39,137 nt of DNA from Saprospiraceae bacterium. Lineage in GTDB: Bacteria; Bacteroidota; Bacteroidia; Chitinophagales; Saprospiraceae. Within the stretch, counting starts at the first letter, position 1, and each line of letters opens with the position of its first letter. Below the pieces are notes generated by a model. That model made no database searches. It was not told the origin of the DNA and was given only the letters and a program-made list of their open reading frames with translations. The position numbers and the translations under genes are program-made. Positions 18,526-25,168 of the stretch are shown piece by piece. Location of the stretch: contig JANQRV010000105.1 in the NCBI GenBank assembly GCA_028284395.1, forward strand, positions 1 to 39,137, given 5' to 3'.

Positions 18526-19859
18526 ATGCACAATTAGTAATCGTAGAAGACGAAAAACATGTAGCAGATGCTTTTAAAAGTCGAATTAGGCTGAAAGAGA
18601 AAATAAGCGTAGACAACTATGAAGCGACCCACATTGAAACGATCGATGAGTTGGAAAACTTGACTCCTTCCGAAGGGGTGATCCGACAATTTGTTGTTGA
18701 CCTGTCTCACTATGGGGAAACAAATGCCGGCTATCGGGCATTGAAAATTATTGCGGAGTTATATCCTGATACCAAGCCTATTGTTTATACAGCATTTCCT
18801 AGAGAGTTGTCAAGATGTGTAAACGAATACAAGATCGAAAAAGAGCATTTTATAAAAAAACGTCGACTCAGGGAAGAGCTAGCTAAGATCGAAGCATTAT
18901 TGGAAGAGAGATTCAAGCTGGATATCAAAGTTTTTCGTAAGAAAAACAAAACTCGAGTTTTAAAACCTGAAACTCAAGAATCTAGGAAAGGAAGTACTTC
19001 GCAAAATCAAATAGAATTAACAACAAGGCACTCTAAGTTGTTGAAAAATAGCTATGAAGAGTTAAGTGGCCTTCCTCCACATGTCAATAGTTACCTCGCA
19101 AAATGTTTATTGTACTACAATAAGAAGGGATTTCATTATTTTCCTCTGGACAATTATATTTGGGAAGTTGAAATCAATAAGATTAATTCTCTGGAATTAG
19201 AAGAAACTGCTAGGAAAGACAAGTTGGTTGTTAATACGACCACTGGTTCTGATTCCATGGTTGCAGGACTCAATATTTTTACGAACAAAGACAAAGTTTT
19301 GAATGGGTATTCTCACGATTCGGACCTAAAGACTCTATCTTTTATTACCGACTACTACCTGAAACTTAAATCGAACCTGGAGACAATTAACCTATTTTTG
19401 ATTGAAACGTTTATTAGTCATCAATTAGCTAATGATTTTACGGAAAATGGAGGGCAAATACAAGTCATATTACCGATCTTAAAAAAATTGACACCAGAGA
19501 TAGGACAAGCAGAGTACATGGTCAAAGTATGGGAATTCCTAACTTTAAATGCAACAGGCAATGGCAAGAAAACGAATAAAATACTTGCAGAGTTCTATCA
19601 ACATGGTTTGACCCCGATCAAAGATATTTTTTACTGCCAGGTTGTGCGGCACGTTAGGTGGAAAAAATGTCAAGTAAGAATGGCCAGTGTAGAGGACCTT
19701 ACTAAGTCATTCTATCAAATTTTTAAGCTGAAAGAACTAGCTAAAGCGGATGTTAGTAATGAAGATGCCTGTTTCCGGTTGATAATTTATGAAACGGAAA
19801 AAAATCCGTTTATCGAACCAATTACACTGGAAACCTATAACGAAAAATTAGACGACTAA
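18522..19859 (+). CDS. response regulator with unrecognised non-HTH output region
   Basis: A 445-residue protein. Residues 1-~125 are a good receiver: VIVEDE gives the acidic pocket (Glu9, Asp10), Asp60 in FVVDLSH is the phosphoacceptor, Thr90 in IVYTAF and Lys112 in HFIKK complete the set. A basic linker (KVFRKKNKTRVLKP) follows. Residues ~165-445 form a mostly helical, charged region (ELSGLPPHVNSYLAKCLLYY, INLFLIETFISHQLANDF, LKKLTPEIGQAEYMVKVWEF). I see no winged helix, HTH, sigma54-interaction or GGDEF motif, so it is probably not a direct DNA-binding regulator. ATGA overlap with the kinase and TAATG overlap with the hydrolase argue for fixed stoichiometry. The likely role is to pass the phosphorylation state to the MBL enzyme or to gate it. 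Confidence 0.85.
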   Translation: MNAQLVIVEDEKHVADAFKSRIRLKEKISVDNYEATHIETIDELENLTPSEGVIRQFVVDLSHYGETNAGYRALKIIAELYPDTKPIVYTAFPRELSRCVNEYKIEKEHFIKKRRLREELAKIEALLEERFKLDIKVFRKKNKTRVLKPETQESRKGSTSQNQIELTTRHSKLLKNSYEELSGLPPHVNSYLAKCLLYYNKKGFHYFPLDNYIWEVEINKINSLELEETARKDKLVVNTTTGSDSMVAGLNIFTNKDKVLNGYSHDSDLKTLSFITDYYLKLKSNLETINLFLIETFISHQLANDFTENGGQIQVILPILKKLTPEIGQAEYMVKVWEFLTLNATGNGKKTNKILAEFYQHGLTPIKDIFYCQVVRHVRWKKCQVRMASVEDLTKSFYQIFKLKELAKADVSNEDACFRLIIYETEKNPFIEPITLETYNEKLDD

Positions 19860-21148
19860 TGTCCAAGACTTTACAAGTTTTCGTCTTCGACGTTGGAGAA
19901 GGAGATCATATCTTAATTAAATTCCCCAACGACGAATACGGAGTGATCGATTTTTATTATGACCCGACGGTTAACCCGGCAAATGAACCTCCTGCCCTGA
20001 CTTATTTGAAATCACAGGAAAATGTGAAGATCAGCTTTCTTCATCTCAGCCATTACCATTGTGACCATATGAAAGGACTCCACCTCTGGCTAACATGGAT
20101 GAGGAAAAACAAGATTTATCCTAAATGGCTGTGGTTGCCTGGAGCACCCTATACTTTTGGGGACGTGGATCCATGGGATGAAATCATTGAAGATAAGGCT
20201 TTTCAGGTGGAGGTAGCGAGGCAATACCCAGAATTGGCCAATAAGATTATCCGCTATTGTTCTGATAACAATAAGAACCCGCTTTGGGCACTGAAACAAT
20301 TCAAGAAACTTGAATCAAACATGGGTTTCGAAGTTGAATACTTGGAAGATTTGAAAAACCTAACAAGGTTACAAGTAGGGAAGGAGGCTATTAATGGTTA
20401 TGGAATTGCTCCTCCTTCGGCAGAAAGAAGTAAGCTGACAGAAAAAACTAAGATTCAACTATTAGAGATGATATTAAAAGATAGACATGGAAACGACTTT
20501 GTGCAGCGTGCCGTATCCGCCATGTTATTGCTGCGCTTCGGGAGTAAGAGCCTCTTGTTTTGTAATGATGCAAGAAAGAAAAGCATCCAAGATAACATTG
20601 ATTACTTCAAAGTTAATCGAGAAATGATGGAAGAGATTTCTTTAGAATCAGATCTGATCAAATTGCCCTTAAATGGATCAAGGTGGGCTTCCTCCAAATC
20701 AATTTGGAATGCCCTGATTGGTGGAAATAAAAAGGTGAAAGTAGTAATCTCCGCCGGAGAGCACGCATCCAAAAACCATCCACATATAACCACCATCAAA
20801 CAATTGAGAAATGGATCTAGTGGTCTACTAGATCTTTATACGACAAAAACCTTGGAAAATCTTGGAAAGAGCCTCAAGGTGACTGATTTTGGTAACCCAA
20901 CTCAAACGATAGAATTACCATGGCCAACGATTTCCCCTCAAGAAAAAGCATTTGTTGATCGAAAAAAAATGCTGGTGAATGCTCATTTTAATCCCAGGGT
21001 CATCAAATATGATCGCAAATCAAAGAAAAAAGATGGCTTTTTGGGGTACCGTTTCGATGTAAGCCCAAACAGTCAGGCTATTGCTGTAAAAAAATTAGTT
21101 GTCAAAAAAGGGGGACGCTTTGAGGTCAAAAAACGATGCCCAAATTAG
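19859..21148 (+). CDS. ComEC-like metallo-beta-lactamase-fold hydrolase, candidate effector
   Basis: A 429-residue protein without a signal peptide or membrane segments. The start VFVFDVGEGDHILIKFP is the hallmark of ComEC/Rec2-type MBL domains (DVGQGD family), followed by GVIDF. The metal motif is intact as HYHCDH (His65, His67, Asp69, His70). Later segments fitting the MBL core include SAMLLLRFGSKSLLFCNDA (second conserved acid) and VVISAGEHASKNHPH (late His cluster). The ~110-residue insertion after the metal motif and the C-terminal tail (residues ~330-429, very Lys-rich) are unassigned. Stand-alone ComEC-like MBL proteins occur beside STAND ATPases, proteases and other conflict modules, and many act on nucleic acids or nucleotides; the substrate here is unknown. 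Its 1-base overlap with the response regulator makes it the best candidate output of the phosphorelay. Confidence 0.85.
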   Translation: MSKTLQVFVFDVGEGDHILIKFPNDEYGVIDFYYDPTVNPANEPPALTYLKSQENVKISFLHLSHYHCDHMKGLHLWLTWMRKNKIYPKWLWLPGAPYTFGDVDPWDEIIEDKAFQVEVARQYPELANKIIRYCSDNNKNPLWALKQFKKLESNMGFEVEYLEDLKNLTRLQVGKEAINGYGIAPPSAERSKLTEKTKIQLLEMILKDRHGNDFVQRAVSAMLLLRFGSKSLLFCNDARKKSIQDNIDYFKVNREMMEEISLESDLIKLPLNGSRWASSKSIWNALIGGNKKVKVVISAGEHASKNHPHITTIKQLRNGSSGLLDLYTTKTLENLGKSLKVTDFGNPTQTIELPWPTISPQEKAFVDRKKMLVNAHFNPRVIKYDRKSKKKDGFLGYRFDVSPNSQAIAVKKLVVKKGGRFEVKKRCPN

Positions 21149-21156
21149 GGCATCGT
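21133..21156 (+). terminator. hairpin spanning the stop codon of the MBL gene
   Basis: A perfect 9-bp stem ACGATGCCC (21133-21141) with GGGCATCGT (21148-21156) and a 6-base loop that contains the first two bases of the TAG stop. No T run follows, so it may be a weak terminator or a 3'-end stabilising structure at the operon end. Confidence 0.6.
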
Positions 21157-21317
21157 CATTATATCAATCTGTCCTAACAGATTGGTGATTTATAATCTAA
21201 AAGTCCTCAATTCTTACTAAATTCTCAATTACAGTTTTTATTATTTTCCTCTCTAAAATTTGTTAAAGATTTGTTTAACTTGAGTAGTAATTGATCGGTT
21301 GAGCTGTAACACAAACT

Positions 21318-22754
21318 ATGTCCAAAGAAAAATTATTTGTTCTACTGAGATCGCTTAGTAAATCCGAATTAAAAGCGTTCAAAGCATTCTCCAATAATCG
21401 ATTTGAAAATGCAAAGACGACCTTAAAAGTTTTCTCTCATGTGTATAAGTTTCGTCCCTTATTCAAAAACAAAAAGCTTTCAAAGGGATATATTGAAGAA
21501 AAAGTCTTAGAGTTACCCTCTAGTACTTCTGGGAAACGGATATCCAATGAATTTTCTGATTTAACGGTTTGCTTAGAAGAGTTTCTGATGCTAAACAAGT
21601 TAAATGATCCTAATAATAGCTATTTCAAAGACCGCTTATTAATTGAAATATACAAAGAACGGCAACTAGACAACTTATTACAGAAGAAAGTAGGTTTAAC
21701 AATCAGGAAATTGGATAAGATGCCATTTGATATATGGGACTATGAGAAACGAATGGGTTTAAATCACATACTGTATTATTACCACAGTGCTTCCGAAAAA
21801 ATTACAAAAGATATTGGTTTGATTCAGAAGACATCCCATAACCTTGATCGGTTTTATGTCCTTTCTAAATTGAAATACGCCTGCGAACTGGAAAATCGTT
21901 CTAACGTTTTGACGGAGACTGTTGCTGAAACCAAAGAAACAGCACCAGAACAACTGTCGAAAGAAATGGATCCACTCTATCGATTATATTCTACCATGCA
22001 TCAACTGAACAGAGAGGGTACAGCTAAAGATTTCATTGTATTAAAGAAAATACTGACTTGTCAGTCAGAAACACTCCATTATGAGGACCGCTTTATCTTA
22101 TGGAATTACTTATCAAATTTTGTTGCCAATTATATGAAAACAGGACATCTGCGTTGGTATCAAGAAGCTTTTGAGTTACATCAAATGGGAGTTCAGGCAC
22201 GCATGATCATTTCCGGCAACCATTTAATTGACAGTATTTTTATGAACATAGTTAATGTTGCTTGTGAATTAGGTAAAATTGACACCGCCGAAGAGTTTGT
22301 CCGGTCACATGGTAAGTTTCTAAAAGAAGAAACAAAAATATCTGCTCTTTTCATTGCCCGAGCAACAATTGCTTTCAGTAAAGATAAATTTGATGAGGCG
22401 CTTTTACTATTGACGAGGGTTGCTTTCAAGGATGAGTCTTATTCACTAAGAACTAAGCTTTTACAAGCTAAGTGTTACTACGAATTGAAAGATAAATCTA
22501 AGCATGATTATATAGGGCCTTTACAAAGCCATATTGATTCATTTCAGGTTTTTCTTCATAGAAATAAGAATATGAATCCTAATACTATTAAGAGTCTTCA
22601 AAACTTTCTTCGAATACTAAAATTATTGCTAAATAAAAGTCTGGGATGGACCCCCAACCAGCTACTTTCAAAGTTACAAGCAATGGAATTAGTGGTTTTT
22701 AGATCGTGGCTGGAAAAAAAGATACGGAATTGCCAAACGGCAATTCCGCTTTAA
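21318..22754 (+). CDS. TPR-like helical solenoid protein
   Basis: A 478-residue cytoplasmic protein, nearly all helical, opening MSKEKLFVLLRSLSKSELKAF. The opening, with its SLSKSE motif, resembles a family of hypothetical proteins I associate with Bacteroidota; I know no function for it. Paired-helix spacing and phrases such as ARATIAFSKDKFDEALLLL and LRTKLLQAKCYYELKDKSK suggest tetratricopeptide-like repeats, so a protein-protein scaffold is plausible. There is no signal peptide, membrane helix or catalytic motif. It begins 169 bases after the MBL gene, same strand and similarly AT-rich, but separated from it by a hairpin, so membership in the operon is uncertain. Its own end also folds into a hairpin. 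Confidence 0.8.
   Translation: MSKEKLFVLLRSLSKSELKAFKAFSNNRFENAKTTLKVFSHVYKFRPLFKNKKLSKGYIEEKVLELPSSTSGKRISNEFSDLTVCLEEFLMLNKLNDPNNSYFKDRLLIEIYKERQLDNLLQKKVGLTIRKLDKMPFDIWDYEKRMGLNHILYYYHSASEKITKDIGLIQKTSHNLDRFYVLSKLKYACELENRSNVLTETVAETKETAPEQLSKEMDPLYRLYSTMHQLNREGTAKDFIVLKKILTCQSETLHYEDRFILWNYLSNFVANYMKTGHLRWYQEAFELHQMGVQARMIISGNHLIDSIFMNIVNVACELGKIDTAEEFVRSHGKFLKEETKISALFIARATIAFSKDKFDEALLLLTRVAFKDESYSLRTKLLQAKCYYELKDKSKHDYIGPLQSHIDSFQVFLHRNKNMNPNTIKSLQNFLRILKLLLNKSLGWTPNQLLSKLQAMELVVFRSWLEKKIRNCQTAIPL
22725..22748 (+). terminator. hairpin inside the last codons of the solenoid gene
   Basis: A perfect 10-bp stem CGGAATTGCC (22725-22734) with GGCAATTCCG (22739-22748) and an AAAC loop, ending six bases before the end of the CDS. 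Only CTTTAAA follows, so termination strength is doubtful. Confidence 0.6.
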
Positions 22755-23064
22755 ATGGATCAAATTAAAACCGGTCTCTCTTTCAGATTAAAACATGATG
22801 TCGATGACTACTATCGACAATAGCTGATACAAATCAAGTAATGGCATGATAACAAGATTTTAAAGGTTAAAAAATTTGAAAGAAGCAGGTGTCCCGCTAT
22901 AGCAAAAGAGTTTCTGCAGCCACTCCTTATGCTGGGAAAACCTCAACCGGCCGGTTAATACTTTATGATTCTCAGTGAATACTCACCTCAATATCTGTTA
23001 AAAAAATGTTCGTGTTTATATTGTTGAGATGAGGGACTCCATAAAGCATATCATGGAAATTCTT
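22755..23064. other. 310-base stretch without a recognised gene
   Basis: AT-rich sequence after the solenoid gene. I see no convincing ORF on either strand. A small 7-bp hairpin (TGTCGAT/ATCGACA, 22799-22819) is the only local structure noticed. It could be the 3' region of both the + strand operon and the - strand small genes. Confidence 0.4.
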
Positions 23065-23169
23065 TTAATCCAAAAAATGATTATTGTCTTCGCGAAATAG
23101 TATTTTAACTACAAAGGCCAAAAGAATGAAGAATGTCATACTCACGATCAAGAAGGATAGTGCTACCAT
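23065..23169 (-). CDS. possible 34-residue single-pass membrane peptide
   Basis: The - strand reads MVALSFLIVSMTFFILLAF, then VVKILFREDNNHFLD and a TAA stop. That is one uninterrupted ~20-residue hydrophobic helix followed by a positively charged step (K, R) and a short polar tail, the classical layout of a bacterial small membrane protein. It lies 106 bases downstream of another small membrane protein gene on the same strand. No strong ribosome-binding sequence is visible, which is normal in Bacteroidota. I do not recognise a family; chance hydrophobicity in AT-rich DNA remains possible. Confidence 0.4.
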   Translation of the reverse strand: MVALSFLIVSMTFFILLAFVVKILFREDNNHFLD

Positions 23170-23275
23170 GATTTAACTTTATGTATGTTTGAATCGCACT
23201 ACAATTATCTTGGAATAATTCCTGTCTATTCTTGCCTTTTACTATTACTTTTTAATTTAACTGAAAACCAAGTCA

Positions 23276-23560
23276 TTAAGGGAGCGACTGAAGAAAAATT
23301 AGCCCAAATATCATGATAGTTATAAAAATGATGGTACAGACGTAGCGAGTGTATTGAAATGCTTTTTTTTGTTCTTGCAAAAATTGATCAGTAGGGCGCC
23401 TAATTTTTGCTCCAGGTTCTAATTCATAGTATTCATATCTTTTGTTGTACCAGATTACATACTTAAATAGGATGTAAAAAAGAATGATCATGATTAAAAT
23501 TAAGAGTACTGAATTTACCATAACTGTTGTTGCTAAATGTTCGTTATGTGCAATTTGCAT
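23276..23560 (-). CDS. small two-pass membrane protein
   Basis: 94 residues with two strong hydrophobic helices: VLLILIMIILFYILFKYVI (~18-36) and a second near the C-terminus (CTIIFITIMIFGLIFLQ). They are joined by a polar, charged loop (NKRYEYYELEPGAKIRRPTD) that by the positive-inside rule should face the cytoplasm. An alternative start is Met14 (MVNSV). No family recognised. It is followed on the same strand by the 34-residue membrane peptide, so the two may be co-transcribed. It is not connected by sequence to the neighbouring operons. Confidence 0.55.
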   Translation of the reverse strand: MQIAHNEHLATTVMVNSVLLILIMIILFYILFKYVIWYNKRYEYYELEPGAKIRRPTDQFLQEQKKAFQYTRYVCTIIFITIMIFGLIFLQSLP

Positions 23561-23993
23561 GCTTATATCTTGCCTATTCTTACCTATTTTTCATCAGTCG
23601 TCCCCGAGCCAATTATTCTAATAATTGGATATTTCTGGGGTTCTTTAGTAACATTCGCTCTGACTTCCCGTATTGATCATAAGCAGTCAGGATATCTTGA
23701 CGCCAAGCAGTGTTATTTATTACAGAATCCAATCCTCCACTGCTTCTTGAACTACCAATCCAATTTTTAAAACATCCCCAAATACTTAGCATAGGGTTTC
23801 TTTGAAATTTTAAGGAAAGAGAAGTGATTTCTCTTGCTATATAGGTACTGAGCACTAAGCTAAGCTCATCTTTGTATAAGTGCTCCTGCACGGAGACACT
23901 TACCTACACTGTCCACTGATCTCCACACGTTTCTTGGAGCGAGGCTTACATCAGTATGGCGTTAAATTCAATTTATACTTAAAGCTTATAGTC
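23561..23993. other. 433-base region with only weak coding potential
   Basis: Contains the leader of the next exported-protein gene. A 92-codon - strand frame (23613-23891) and an overlapping 77-codon + strand frame (23537-23770) are open, but neither shows a domain, signal peptide or membrane helix I recognise. The longer - strand frame could be a gene remnant. Confidence 0.35.
23878..23901 (+). promoter_or_regulatory. leader hairpin upstream of the first paralogue
   Basis: AAGTGCTCC (23878-23886) pairs with GGAG-(A)-CACTT (23892-23901) with one bulged A and a 5-base loop. It lies 93 bases before the start at 23994 and has no T run on the + strand. It may be a leader structure or the end of an upstream transcript. 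Confidence 0.3.
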
Positions 23994-25094
23994 ATGTCGA
24001 GAACAAATACGATCGCATTATTTTTTGTGATTGCCATTTTAGGGCAATCAGTTGGACTGGCCGGCCAGCATCGGAATTCAGGAGCGAATTTGCCGGAACT
24101 ACCAATTATAGTGTCTTGGAACGATGATGGCCTCCGCATTCGGACCAAAAATATAGAAGCCAATGCCGGGAATTTGTTAAATGTGGCAGCTTCCCAGTAC
24201 TTTGAGAAAATTGGCAATGATTTCATTCAAATCAGCATCGAAACGGGAACCAAACCGATCGTCATTGATATGACCAATTACCTGCATCCGGCGGGTACTG
24301 CCAGTAGTACCTTCAGTTTGATTGATGCCGAAGACCGTCAGATCAATATTGAAATGGAGCGCCTGCCCATTGGTAACTATTACGAGGAGAATAGCTTTGT
24401 GATCGAATTGCAGAATTTTTCCAGTGCACGTCGCTACTCCCGGCAAGTGGTCGTTTTGAAGGGCCTGGATGTATTTTATGTGGGTGCGGATGCATGCGCG
24501 ACGCTTTCTTCCGACAATCGGACCGTGACGGTCGATGCCCATAAATGTGAGGTCAAGCAGTTATTGCTGAAAGGAGGGCTGCTGAACCTCAGGGACATCG
24601 ATCACAAAGTCCCCGTACTTTGCCGCAAATACAATGACCGCTATTACAGCGAATCCAATGCTTTTGTGTGTCTGGAGGATTGTAAGGGTGAAGATCCGGA
24701 TGCTGCCACCAATTTGAAGCACGTCAGAAAACTCATCACTAAATACAACATCACTGACTTTGAAGACGAGCCCGTCTCTTTTTTAGACAACATTATTTTG
24801 ACCAAAAAAGGACTCGGACTCAATCTGAAAGTGCAGCAGAATAATGTAGGCCTAAAAACGAAACGGAAAGGCAAGAATGTGGTTGCTTTTAGCGCTTATG
24901 ACAATTATCGTTTCTTCCCGTGGCATGAATTTATCAACCTGTCGTTTTCCAAATATGCGGGGGAAAAGCAATTGTTGATCCGGGACCCCTACAACAACAG
25001 TTATATTTACAATTCCCAAATTCATTTTTCGAATGTAGAACTGATTCAGTTTTTTAATGAATTGAAAGCTTTGATTTCGACTCAGGTAAACTGA
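23994..25094 (+). CDS. exported protein, paralogue A, beside the TonB-dependent receptor
   Basis: 366 residues when started at ATG 23994. This choice removes a 38-codon polar extension and places a clean signal peptide first (MSRTNTIALFFVIAILGQS, ending GLAG). Function unknown. The N-terminal half is beta-rich (LPELPIIVSWNDDGLRIRTK, VVVLKGLDVFYVGADA). The C-terminal half contains HVRKLITKYNITDFEDEP, LTKKGLGLNLKV, FPWHEFINLSF and FSNVELIQFFNELKALI. The last ~110 residues have the strand/turn/strand and terminal-helix pattern of a PH-like domain, an inference from pattern only. Four or more Cys occur in the mature protein. It is clearly homologous to the protein at 28071-29153; both flank the receptor in the same direction, suggesting one functional unit or a local duplication. 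Confidence 0.85.
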   Translation: MSRTNTIALFFVIAILGQSVGLAGQHRNSGANLPELPIIVSWNDDGLRIRTKNIEANAGNLLNVAASQYFEKIGNDFIQISIETGTKPIVIDMTNYLHPAGTASSTFSLIDAEDRQINIEMERLPIGNYYEENSFVIELQNFSSARRYSRQVVVLKGLDVFYVGADACATLSSDNRTVTVDAHKCEVKQLLLKGGLLNLRDIDHKVPVLCRKYNDRYYSESNAFVCLEDCKGEDPDAATNLKHVRKLITKYNITDFEDEPVSFLDNIILTKKGLGLNLKVQQNNVGLKTKRKGKNVVAFSAYDNYRFFPWHEFINLSFSKYAGEKQLLIRDPYNNSYIYNSQIHFSNVELIQFFNELKALISTQVN

Positions 25095-25168
25095 GTTTTC
25101 TTTTCCAATTGCCTAATTAATTAAGTATCGTTCTGGTGCCAACGGGTACTGAACGACCATAGAACACT

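Noticed and set aside
23613..23891. 92-codon - strand ORF in the gene-poor region
   Set aside because: No signal peptide, membrane helix or recognised motif, and the leader of a + strand gene begins at its edge. It could be a remnant, but support is insufficient.
23880..23993. 38-codon extension of exported paralogue A
   Set aside because: It would bury the signal peptide; the paralogue at 28071 starts directly with its signal.
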